64,000 nt of DNA from Monodelphis domestica (Eukaryota > Chordata > Mammalia > Didelphimorphia > Didelphidae): assembly GCF_027887165.1 (NCBI RefSeq), contig NC_077232.1:14347255-14411254 (forward strand), given 5' to 3'. The notes beneath the pieces are model-generated. The model was not told the origin of the DNA, did no database searches, and was given only the letters and a program-made list of their open reading frames with translations. Of the stretch, positions 48,442 through 59,939 are shown piece by piece; position 1 is the first letter of the stretch; each line of letters opens with the position of its first letter. The position numbers and the translations under genes are program-made.

Positions 48442-49450
48442 TGTTTATTATTTTTAGGAAAGACCCTTATATTCCTATACTTTCTAGTCTTTTCAATAGG
48501 AATGAATGATGTATTTTGTCAAAGGCTTTTTCTGTATGTTTTGAAATAATTATGTGTTTTTTGTTGGTTTGCTTGGTAATATAGTCAATTATGTATGTTT
48601 TTTTCTAATATTGAACCATCCTTGTATTCCTGGTTTAAATCCTATATGATCATTATGAATAACCCTCATTATCACTTGTTAGAGTCATTTTGCTAGTATT
48701 CTCTTAATGACATTTGCATCTATGTTCATTAGGAAGATTTGTCTGTAGTACTGTAATATTCTTTCTCTGTTTTTGATGTGCATGGCTTTAGACCATATTT
48801 GTGTCATAAAAGGACATTGGCAGAACTTCTTCTTTGCTTATAATGTTGTTAAATAGTTCATATAATATTGAAATTTATTGTTCTTTCAATGTTTGATAGA
48901 ACTCTTTTGTGAATCCATCAGGTCCTGGAGATTTTTTGTAAGGGTTTTTTTTGATGACTTGTTCAATTTCTATTTCTAATATGGGATTGTTTAGGTATTC
49001 TATTTTGTCCTCTGTTAGTCTAGGCAATTTATATTTTCTTTAATAGTAAGCCATATCACCTAGATTGCTATATTTATTGATATTTATTTATTCTAGAGAA
49101 CTAATAGAAAATAACATGACATATATAATAATTTTATAACAATTGCAGAATCTAAAATAAATCCATATGAATTATTTGGTTCTTTTAATATTCCCCTTTG
49201 ATTTTTAAGATTTGCAATTTTCTTTACTCAATGAGGATTTTTAATTTGTTCTTTGATTTTTTTTAGTTGCATAGCTGAGTCAATGATTTTCTCTCATTTA
49301 TTAATGTACATATTTAGAGTTACATATTTTTCTCTTGACAGTATCTCATCAAATTTTGATATGTGTCTCTATACATATTTATAATGACATGATTTTGTGT
49401 TTCTATAATTGGTTCTTTGACACACCACTTTTTTAGAATTTAATTGTTTG
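46105..49450 (-). mobile_element. L1 LINE, antisense: ORF2 part and 3' UTR, 5'-truncated
   Basis: The 3' end lies near 46105. On the minus strand the C-terminal ORF2 region is open at 47301-47690 (AIWYWLRDRSEDQWNS, then a downstream block KPKDLSFWDKNP). The reverse-transcriptase region is open at 47955-48320 with MKQGCPLSPQLFNIVLE and the catalytic-type box LLLFTDDMMVYLKS. Both are typical of L1 ORF2. The frame is broken between and beyond these blocks, and a TA repeat has expanded inside it at 48391-48440. The right limit is approximate; no ORF1 was seen. Dead copy. Confidence 0.88.
48391..48440 (+). repeat. (TA)n microsatellite in L1
   Basis: 50 bp of TA within antisense ORF2. Confidence 0.95.
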
Positions 49451-51060
49451 GTTTATGTTTTCTATAAAACAGTCATTTCACTCTGTTTCCTTGTTGGTTC
49501 TACTCCAGAATTCTTCTTAAAGTGCTATTTCAAAGTTATGTGGAGAGGATTGTGAGAGAGGTTTGAGATTTCCTTTCCTTTATTCCACTATCATGGTACC
49601 TCTTTGAGCTTTAACTGTTCAAAAGAATATATCATTTTATTTAAAAGTGAAAGAAAGTCACATTTTGTCTATATGTCCATATTTAAACCCAGGTGCTAAA
49701 ATATTGCCTTGCTCTTTTATGCACTTCAGCCAAGTTGATATGTCCTCATCAATCTTATCTTTGCAACCAAGAGTCAGTCGGCATTTAGTTTTCACTTATT
49801 ACATGTAAAGCACTCTTCTAGACATTCTAAATAAAATGATTGGCCATGTGTCAATGTAGCTGTAGGTAATTATGGGCTTCAAATGAAGTTTTTCTTAAGT
49901 CATTAATTCAGGAACAGTCACAGCAATGAGTTTATGGAACATTACAAAGCAAATTCTTATTCTTTAATGAAAATAGTCATATTTTAAAACAAATATTTAA
50001 TAATTATTATCAAATTCATCTTTATTAAAAGCCATATTAAGGAAACTACTATAGAGAGCATAATTCCTTATATGCAGGTGTAAAACTTAAATTGACTGGA
50101 TCACATGAACGGTGTAGCAATAAGAGAAGTGATAGAAAACTCTCTGTGGTTACATTGGTCTTGTTTGAGAAATCAGGGATATATGTGGGAAAAGTGTTGG
50201 TCCCACAATGGGAAATTGATGAGAAAACTGAGAAAGGGGTCTTCCAGAATGGGGAGGTATATCTGGGCTTTGATCAAAATCTCTGGAAAGAAAAACATGT
50301 TGAAGGTACCATTAATGGTTGAAAATCTTTTTATTACTATTATGTATATATTAATTCACTGTCTAGGAACTGTTGGGTCTTCTCATGGAAACTATTACTC
50401 TCCGGTTCTGCCTTTTCTTCTAAAACTGGAATCTGCCTGATGTAATATCTGGAAATATTGAGTCATTGCAGAGATTTAGTGTGGTGAGAGTGGAAGTATC
50501 ACTCTAGGAGTTCTTCAGCACTCAATTGAGACCTAAGAGACTAAACTTTTTGAATCTCAGACTCCAGGGAAACTGCAAATACAGCAGATATTGAAACAAG
50601 GAAGCAGGTGGCTAAATTCATTTTATAATTTGAGTTTTTAACTCTGGAAGGAGGATGCAGGTGAAGAGTTGAAGGCCAGGACGGTCCCCAGATGCTCTCA
50701 CATTCTGACTCTGGTCAACATATTTTTTTTGACTAAAACTCCAGAGGCATAAAGATGTGGCAATTGTCATTCCCTATCCATAGGGAACACGGTGAATAAT
50801 ATCCAGAGGGCAAAAATATCCCATAAATTTACCCAATCTGACTATCTTTTTCCTTTAACCTAAACAGAGGCCTGTGACATGTCTCCTATTACAATTTCCC
50901 AAATATGCAGGACTGTTCAAAATAGAACAGTTTTAAAAACCTTATAAGAAAAAGCCAAATCTTTAGTAATAGGGAATGTGTCTGTAAATTCATGAAAAAG
51001 GCCCCCAATTGCATTGGATTTTTCTACTTTTTAACATTTTATAGATTTTGGAATTTGGCT
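49451..51060. other. 5' flank of V2R locus C
   Basis: No exon, transposon protein or strong promoter motif recognised. Overlapping short open frames at 50092-50440 have no known domain. The promoter of locus C should lie here, but I cannot place it. Confidence 0.35.
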
Positions 51061-51081
51061 ATGCGTTTTGGTAAACTGGGA

Positions 51082-51305
51082 ATGTTTTTCTCAAGATTAT
51101 TTGTGATCCTGATTTTTCAGGTTTCTTTTTCTGAATACCAAATGGGAGAGCCTCCTTGTCACTTAAAAAGAGGTTACAGTCCCACATATACAAAGGAAGG
51201 AGACATAGTTATAGGGGCCTTCCTCTCCCTGTTTATACAAAGTGAACTTAAAATGGACAAGGATTCTTTCACATATTCTCCAGACAGGGTAAGGATAAAT
51301 CCGCG
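51082..51305 (+). CDS. V2R locus C exon 1 (signal peptide)
   Basis: Donor CGCG|GTAAGT. From ATG 51082 it reads MFFSRLFVILIFQVSFSEYQ, a good signal peptide, then PPCHLKRGYSPTYTKEGDIV and IGAFLSLFIQ, the usual first strand of the V2R ligand-binding domain (C-L...GD-VIGG-F pattern). In-frame ATGs also occur at 51061 and 50992. I prefer 51082 because the hydrophobic core follows at once, as is usual in the family, but 51061 is possible. The exon ends with two bases of an Arg codon completed by the first base of exon 2. Confidence 0.85.
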
Positions 51306-54160
51306 GTAAGTTGTTTTTTCTTTGTGTGTGTGTATTTTTTTTTCTCATTGGTGAAATGTCATTATACATATCCCTGACTAACTAGTGTTGTGAGTGTAAC
51401 TGTGTTTTACCTGTCCTCACAGCTTTGGCTAAAGAACTGATTTGACTTTAAATATTAGAAGAAAAATGGCATTTAGCAAGCTGGTAAAATCATAAGCTTT
51501 TTCATACTGTATTGTACAGAAAGCAGACAGAAAGTATATGTATACATTTATATATGTAGATATATACTATGTGATAATTTAGTGAAAAATTTTTCATCAT
51601 GAATAGAAGAAACTTATTGAGGGCAATGTTTAGGGAGACATAGCAGGGAGGGAACACACTCAATGTTGGGATCAAGTGGAAAATTTAGAATGCCCAGAAA
51701 TAGCCTTATTTGAGAAAAGTCTACTGGTCCCAACTACAGCAAGTTAGATTTCTTATCAGACACATATTGATGAAGACATGATTGGCATTATTTATTTATC
51801 CTCTGTTTGGATGAATTTTGCCTAAGGTAGTCTCTGTATCTAACATAATAAACTGGAAATAGAATCTATCAATAACTTATTAAGGCAACAGAAAAGAGAA
51901 CTAACTCAGAATTCTATAATCACTCTAAAGTTTTATGCAACCTATAGCTTCAATTCTTATCTGCCTGAAAGAGATTTAGCAGTGAAAAAGTACAAAATGT
52001 TTATCTTTCTCTACAAGCTTTATGCCTTTTAGGCAACTTAATGAAAGTGATTTCTTATTGGAGTTTTAGCATTATAATATAATAGCAAAATATAAATAAA
52101 ATTCCAAATAAATTAAGTCTTAAATGACCACAACTGCCATGCTTGAAAATATTCATCAATTGTGTTGAGTTTTTACCACTTCCATGCCCAGGAAATATAA
52201 ACTATGTGGCCATTTTATTCCATTGCATAATATAATCATGTGCTGGTCATGAGGAATGAATTAAGAAAATGACCTTGGCCTCAAAATTGTGTTAAATAAT
52301 ATGACAAAGTTAGCTATTATGGCTCCTCAAATTCTACCTTCAAAAATCTCCTTCCCTTTATTCCTTCTCTTGGTTAGACATCCTTGATAATTTTATTTTT
52401 TTTTGCCAGAATTCCTTCATCTTGTCTTTATTCTGAACATACAACTGTAAAGATGGAGAAAGTATTTCAGCAATCTCATTAGGTTTTGTTATGACAAAAG
52501 TATATCTGAAAACTAATAACTACCAGGATTTTCTTTTTTTAATCTTCAAAGTTAGTAATGGACCACTCTTCTGTTTATAATGGTCTTTTCAATCAATATT
52601 TCCCCCTAATGCAAGAACTCAAGTCACATTTTTCTAAGGGTTTGGTGAAGTACAAGAGTGCAATACATCCAATTTTCAGAAGGCACAGAAGTGGATGACT
52701 TTAATAAAAGAGTTCATGTAAACTCAGGTTAATATAATTCCTGAAAATTTAAATGAAGTAAATTTTAAATGAATTTCTTTTAGTGATTGTGGAGTCCTGA
52801 AACTTTAAAAAAAACAGAGGACTTCATGTATATTGGAAAGATTAGTTTTAGGTAAAAATGTTTGGATCTTCACAAAGCTGCTGTAATAATTTTTGATGAC
52901 ATGAGTGGTTGTGCAAATGTCATTCAATGGCTCCAGTTAATAAGGAATATCAATGGTTGATTATGGCCTACAAAGCCAAATTAGAGCTCATCTGTTGCAG
53001 TTTTAGAGCTTTTCAGGCTCTGACTCAGAACTATTTTTCTTTATTGCCCAATGATAATTTACAAGTTATTGATATTGATATTGAGTCTAATCTGATTTAC
53101 TTGCTTTCTTTCATTCCTGAAATCACTGCTCTTTCATGGTATCTTAACACAGGCTGTCTGAAAGATACTCGCATGTCTACTATACAACTCAAAATATTTT
53201 TCTTCCTTTAAAGCTCATGATGTGTATTACTTACTATAAGGATTTTACTTACAGTCTTCAAGTTATTGTAACACAATTCCTGAAAATTCTTCATAAGTAC
53301 TTGTGGGTACCTATCTTTATTGCATGGGTATATGTATGTATATGTCATGTCCTATAAATCAAATATAAGGAAAATACACTTTAGGGTTTAATTTTCATGT
53401 TTAAATTTCTAGCTCCAAAAATTTCTTTGGCACAGAATACATTTTTGCAAATAAATACGTAAATATTACATGATGAAGAAAATCAGAGGAAGGGACAAGA
53501 GGCTAGTCTTTTCCACTATGGAATTTCTGTGATAGCATGACTTATCAAGCAACACCAACCACTTATATAAGTATTTTCAAACACCTACCCTGGATTGTTC
53601 TTGGTAAATGTTGCTTCTTCCTTTAATCAGGTAACATTAAAAAAATTGAGAATATCGCAAAAATTTGCAGACTGATTTCGCTGTAAAATTTACATGTGTA
53701 TTGTTGTATAGTGCCATGGGTGATTCCTTATTCTACTTTTCACAATATCTATTCTAAGTATTCACTTGTTTTTGAAAAACTTCCAATATTTCATTATTCT
53801 TCTCATGTTCAGCTGTGGTCATTGCCTTAAAATATACTGAAAACAGAAGCTTTTATGTTTATTTCCTCCCAGTCCTTTGCCACCATAATATTCTCACAGT
53901 TGTCTATCCTTTCTTCATTGATTCCAGTGTCTGATGAAAAGTAATATACACTCGCTTGGACACTCATATTCTTAAACAATGTATAAACTTTTCGAGTTAG
54001 ATCTCCTTATTTCTTCACTCAGTGACTTCCGTTTAAGTATCAATCATGTTTAATGAATAGTATATGAAATATTCAGTTAATGACCCACAGATTATGATAC
54101 TTTACCATTCCTGTGCATGCCAAGTTGTACCTGGTTCTTATTTTATTCCTGTCACTTTAG
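51306..54160 (+). other. Intron 1 of locus C
   Basis: AT-rich, with no clear repeat family recognised. A 100-codon open frame at 52909-53211 has no domain I know. Confidence 0.45.
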
Positions 54161-54452
54161 GTTCATGCTCAAACATTACCAACATTTTCTCACTGTCCAA
54201 TTTGCTGTGGATGAGATCAACAAGGACCCCCATCTCCTGCCCAATGTAACTCTGGGATATCAGTTTCTCAATAACTTTCATCAAATTCAATTGGCTGTGG
54301 AGAGTTCTTTGATATGGTTGTCTGGGAAGGGTCCAACTATCCCTAACTATAGCTGTGACAGGCAGCATAAATCTGTGATTGCCATTGGAGGGATGTCATC
54401 TAAACTGTCCATGGCTATGGCCAGGTTGTTAGGACTATACAAAGTCCCACAG
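54161..54452 (+). CDS. V2R locus C exon 2 (ligand-binding domain, first lobe)
   Basis: 292 bp. Acceptor CTGTCACTTTAG, donor CAG|GTAAGT. It encodes LKHYQHFLTVQFAVDEINK, DPHLLPNVTLGYQFLN and, near the end, SVIAIGGMSSKLSMAMARLL followed by GLYKVPQ. These are the standard V2R exon 2 blocks (QH-L---FAI-EIN, PHLLPN-TLG, IGG). It links in phase 0 to exon 3 LSYGPF. An NVT glycosylation site is visible. No counterpart was found for locus B. Confidence 0.93.
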
Positions 54453-55315
54453 GTAAGTAAGGGAATACTGTTGCCCATTTTCAACCCATATGATCTCTGT
54501 GTTTAAAATAGTCAACCTTTATATAATCTGTACTGGAACCATTCAGCCAATTTACATTCATCAAGAAGCCCTAGGAACATACTTGAAATAGGAACCACAA
54601 AATGTGGGAAAAGTCCCTTCCATGAAGAAAACTCCCTCTGTTCTTTAATTGAGGTGATGCTATATTGAATTATTTGTTTTGAGTGATGATTTTGAATCAA
54701 ATAAATATCTTCCCAAGCAATAGTCTTATCCTCTCAGTTTAGCGAGAAGGATTTTTTCATCTCACAAGAGAAAATTGCCAGGGTTAGGTATATATTCCTA
54801 TTCATTGTGACATTAATTTGAACTTTTACCTATATATATAAGAAGAGAGAGAATTTGTTCTCTTCTTTAATCTGGGCCCAAATTGTCAAATATGTGATAC
54901 ATTCTTTAGATATAAATTGTTTATCTATTCAATTTAACTTATTTCTGAAGAATAAATATGAAATGTCTGAGGTGCATTTCCTAACAGGATTCTCAGAGAA
55001 TATTATGAAGAGAAAGAAAAAAAAACATCTGAGTGGTCTGGATATAGAGTCATCAGGACAATGGAACACAATTAAGAGCTGGTTAGGTGCAAAAGCAGAA
55101 TACCATATACTTTCTTGCACAGATCCATCCTTCCATATGTAAGGAATATCGGTGTTTGCGTAAGGAAATTAGGAAATTATACATTTCAGAAATTCTCTGA
55201 TGTTTCTCTCCCACAACATAGTCATGTCATTGCTTCCTTACATTATTCTTTGGTAGTCTGATGGTTTTGATTCTTTAAAAATCATGATGATCCATCATTC
55301 CTTTTTATAAATCAG

Positions 55316-55916
55316 TTTCCTATAGGAGTAGTAGGGATGTATGGGGTTTTCAGAGAGGGGTAGTATCTCTGGTATGGAGGGCTTGTCGTGCCCTCCTAGG
55401 GCAGCTCTCCAGCCACTGACCCCCACCTGACACCCAACTCTCACTTGTGGCTCCTAGTAGCTGCTAGAATGTGGCAGTGGCCACACCATGGGCAATAGCA
55501 TCAACAGGTCAGCTAAACCGTGTGAGGGTAGCCATCAGGTCGTTGTTGACCCCTGGTGAACCAGGGCTTTGCTCACCCAGCATGTGAAGACTGCTTCAGC
55601 CAAACAGACAGAAGAAAACAACAAGAAGGTTCAACGGCTGAGAGGGCGACGCAGCAAAGCACTGTGGAGTGCTCAGGGCGTATTGGAGCACAAAAGAGAA
55701 CACGGCCATCCATTGCAGCTGAGGAAGTCTCCAGGTGTAAAGACCTTTTGTGCCACTGGACCTAGACTTCCAATGCCGAGAGAATGGGACTGTCTCTGTG
55801 CATCGACTCTTCCACTTAAATCTCTTTCACGCACAAGTGTCTTTGTGCACAAAAACGCACAAAGACAACCGTTATTCTCCGTTACCGAGACACTACTACC
55901 AAAAGCGTAGTAGTAG
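55316..55916 (+). mobile_element. GC-rich RTE/SINE-like element with 7-bp flanking repeat
   Basis: About 600 bp, markedly more GC-rich than its surroundings, ending in TAG repeats (AGCGTAGTAGTAG). AAATCAG lies directly before (55309-55315) and after (55917-55923), as expected of a target duplication. The TAG-repeat tail and lack of an A tail resemble RTE-type elements and the SINEs that use them in marsupials. Overlapping frames at 55556-55944 are open for 60 to 110 codons but show no domain. The family name is from memory. Confidence 0.55.
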
Positions 55917-55923
55917 AAATCAG

Positions 55924-57551
55924 CATTTATTTCAACAGTCCTGATCTTTGAAATTCATGAATAATTACCGAAAGGTGAATCAATACAATTCCATTCAAAC
56001 CACATTGATTATTCATTGTCCTGTGATATCTATAGTACAAATAAGTACGGATCAAGAAAATATAATCATAAAAAATAAAAATATTGTAATTTTATGTAGT
56101 TTTTAATTATTCTATTAGGTCAGAAAATGGGCATACTAATTATGTTATATTAATAAATTCTTTTCATACTTCCTTTTCATAAAAGCTACTCTTTTAGCTG
56201 CCTTAATGACCTTTGGGTTCAATTGTTCTCATCATCCCATTCTAAAGGCTCAGTTTTTCACTTGCTTGTGTAATATATTTGCCACTTTGTTTCTCCTCAG
56301 TCAGTTGCTTAATCATTTGCTTTAGTTGGGTCATCTCCTCCTTCATGGCTAAAATCATCACATCCATTTCATTGTCTTTTGCTTTTTACCCATAAATTAG
56401 ATGCACACCTTTTTTATAGGGTATAGCATAATTGGATTAAGAAGAATAATGCTCCAGCATATGTGGGAATGAATGAAAACAAGTGATTTATTTTATATTC
56501 AGCCATTGAAAACTTTCATAGATGGTAAGCAGAAAATAAATATAATCTAGAATCTTGACAAAAAAAGTTATAAACCATATAAAAGAAATGTCTATTCAAG
56601 ATTAGATAACCCATGGCAAGCAATAATTTCTTTGCTTTCTTGTATCTTGAAAAGTCTTTTGCAATAGAAAAATGTTTTTTAATCTGGCCCTTTAAGTGTC
56701 ACTTCCTCCCTTCAGAAGGAGTAGTTTATTTTGGCTGTGTTGTTGCTAGGCAGATTAGTTGCACTCAACACTTCTCTCAACATGACTGCTTTCCATAGTC
56801 ACAAAGGTTTTGAAGTGTATGTAGGCCTGATTTCTTTGAAACTTCTCTGACAGCTCCAACTGACTTCTTCCCAAATTCTTGACAAAATAGGTTGGAAATC
56901 CTAGCTGGCTCTGGAAAAAAAAATTAATATTTACAGGGAAAGATGAGTGGAATTGAAGAACAGGAGATACTGAAGGTTTTATAGCAGGGAATGGAGAAGT
57001 TGAAGGGAAAAAGGGGATATGGCTGCCAGTGAGGTAAAAAGAGAGAGATGCTCCCTGCCAACAGGCTATTTTTTGAAAAATGGGATTCCCGAGAAATGGA
57101 TCACTTATGCTAGCCTGAGTAGATGTCTTCTCTATAGATTGATATTGCAACTACCCCAGAGCAGGTTAACATGGACCCTCCTGAAGGACAAGCCTTCCCC
57201 CAGATTTAGTCTCCCAGCAGGGGTCCATTAAGGACTGTTTGTAGTTGACTGTCTGTCCTGAGGTTCAGCTCCTTCTATGTCCCCTGATATCATAGTCCTC
57301 TTATCTGACTGTGGCATTCAAATAATGATAACTTTTGATAATATGTTTGGATTGGAGAGGGAATAGGGGCTCCCTAGGTGATGATTTGGAGTCTCACAGA
57401 GCTTTTAAGTTGAGGCCAGGCCTCACAGGCTACTGGAGGGTTTCTCTTATTCCTGTCTATGCTATATCTGTGCTAGCTCTCTTAATTTCAAAATTCTTAG
57501 CAGGAGACAGAGAGTGGCAGAAAGTTCTGAGTTTCAGAACTGGTTGGGCCT
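55924..57551 (+). other. Intron 2 of locus C, part without counterpart in B
   Basis: No exon or named repeat seen. Open frames at 56613-57231 on both strands have no recognisable domain. This is the last sequence before the block shared with locus B begins at 57552. Confidence 0.4.
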
Positions 57552-57823
57552 GTATCTTCAGGCTGATGCCCCTAAAGAACAGCCTTATACTTGAGATATG
57601 CATATCCTATCTGACTAACTGGTGAGTAGATGGGCAGTTACTCTCAAGCTGGTTTAGACTGTCTGCAAAAAATGTTTTACTGTTATTTGGTCACTTTGCA
57701 TGCTAGAGCTCCTAAGAGCCACAGTTAAGTATTGATAGGCTCCAAAGGGATATGAGATTTCCAGAGGGGGCTAGCAACTCAAAATAAGGCTTACTGAGTT
57801 CTGTTCAGGGTTACATGTATTAT

Positions 57824-57861
<38 letters not shown>

Positions 57862-58489
57862 TCAATTGGGTATTTTTATGGTCTTAGTGATTATTAACTT
57901 TTGGGCTTTCAGTTCCTCCTTCTTATCCTAACATGAATAGACTCCTTGACATAGAAAGCTGGATAAAGGAATATGTGATTTATAAGGTTAAAAAGTGATG
58001 AGATGAGCTAGAGAGGACATATAACTTTGCTCAAAGATTAAACTTATCAGTTCTTTCAAGAGACATAAAGTCTGTTCTGTTTGCATATCTATGAAAGAAT
58101 TTAAAGCAATGAGTTGATGTTCCAAAGAAACTGATTTTTAAAACTGGTGAATGTAAGAAGAGGGACTAATATAAAAAGTTGCCTACAAGTAAAATAGGGT
58201 TTTTATGGGAAATGATATTTTGTCATAACAAAGTTTAAAAAAGATGCTGGGTAATTGTTTAAGGAGACATGGGAGAAAGGATTATGGATTCAGTACAGAT
58301 GAAGACAGATGAAGACAAAATGTCTCATTTCTAAATTCTGTGATTTTGTGACCTAAAACTTGAATCCACCTACAAAATGGTCTTCTCTAAATCAATTTTA
58401 TCAATGATCTATCCATTCAAATTATTATGAATTTATCAATACTATCTATGTATGCTTTCCAATTATTTATTTTTTTTCTATTCATGTAG

Positions 58490-59293
58490 CTCAGCTATGG
58501 CCCATTTGATCTTCTCCTGTCTGATGAGGTCCTGTATCCATATGTCTATCAGCTGGGCAGCAGGGAATCCACTCTGCACTTGGCAGCAGTTCAACTGATG
58601 CTACATTTTGGCTGGACTTGGGTGGGGCTGGTTATTTCAGATGACCTGACAGGGGAACAATTCTTCAGGACTCTGAAAGAGGAGATGGCCTCGAATGGTA
58701 TGTGTCTGGCTTTTACAGAACGAGCTCCTGAACTCTTTCAAAAGGAGCATGATGAATTTAAACTCTTGTCTAGGATTCTTCGGTCCTCATCCAAAGTGAT
58801 TTTCATCTATGGCAACACCGACTCCCTTGGCGAAATTTCTGAATTATTGAATGCATATAAATTGCATGGGAAGATGTTGATTACCACCTCATCCTGGGAT
58901 TTTTCTGCAGATTCCAAGAATATAATAATGAGCAATTTTCATGGAACATTGATGTTTTCTTATTTTGAGAGGGAGATCCCTGGTTTCACAGATTTCCTAA
59001 GCAGTGTGCATCCCCGTGCCAACCCTGAGGACTTTTTCCAAAAGTCTTTCTGGGAGGTGGTCTTTGATTGTAAACTTTCAGAAATAAGTTCTGTAGATAT
59101 CGCACATGAACGATGTGAGGAAAATTCATCCTTCTCACAGGTATCACATATTTATTTGAACGAGATCATAATTGGAAAGAGTTTTAATATCTACAATGGA
59201 GTTTATTTATTTGCTCGTGCTCTCCACCATATGCTTCAGACTGAAACAAAAGATGTTTCAGAACTTGTAGCAAACCCACTTCTTTCTTGGAAG
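58490..59293 (+). CDS. V2R locus C exon 3 (ligand-binding domain)
   Basis: 804 bp, open. Acceptor TTCATGTAG, donor AAG|GTAACA. Same start (LSYGPFDLLLSDEVLYPYVY) and length as in locus B. It ends ELVANPLLSWK. Among about 21 amino-acid differences from B are Ser for Trp in EEMASNG, Tyr for His in FSYFER and Arg for His in FARALHH. Venus-flytrap domain of the receptor, extracellular. Confidence 0.94.
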
Positions 59294-59939
59294 GTAACAT
59301 TTCTTTTGTACTCTCCTGGGCACTATTTGCAGATAGCCAGGGTTCTAACTTTGAGGGAGAAAGCAGAAAGATACAGAAAGATAGAGATAGATTAGATTAG
59401 AGAGATAAAGCAAGAACCAGATGGGAAGGCTTGGCCTATATTAGCTCCATTTATAGAAACCAAAATAAAACATTTATAGAGTATAAAATGCTAAACATTA
59501 CCACATTCTTGGGTGGTTTTGCTTTCCCCCAGAATACTGCTTATGAAATGACTTCAAAAGAGAAAGTTGCCAGGGATGTTTTTAGGAATGTAAGCAAATT
59601 GAGAAAGAGTAACGGTTAATTTATTCTGCATACTTTAGGGAAAGGAAAGTTTGATTCTTATATCTTGATATTACAAAGATTGCTTTGCTCTTCAGATTAT
59701 GGAAGGACTCAAGGTTTGATGAAGGCCATACTGGGGGAGGAATCCTTTCTTATCTAAGTTACAGCCTAGAGAATAGCTGTGCTATAACTGAGACTGTCCT
59801 TGCTGTAACTGAGACTGTCCTTGCCAAGAGTCTCAGGCAAAGTCATAAGCATATCTTTCTGTCTGTTTTTCCTCAGTTTGCCTAATTTGTCCTAGTTACC
59901 TCCACTGTAGCTTTGGAGTTGGCAAAGGCTACTCATATC

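Noticed and set aside
56613-57625. Cluster of open frames on both strands in intron 2 of locus C
   Set aside because: No domain, no splice-site support and no V2R similarity.
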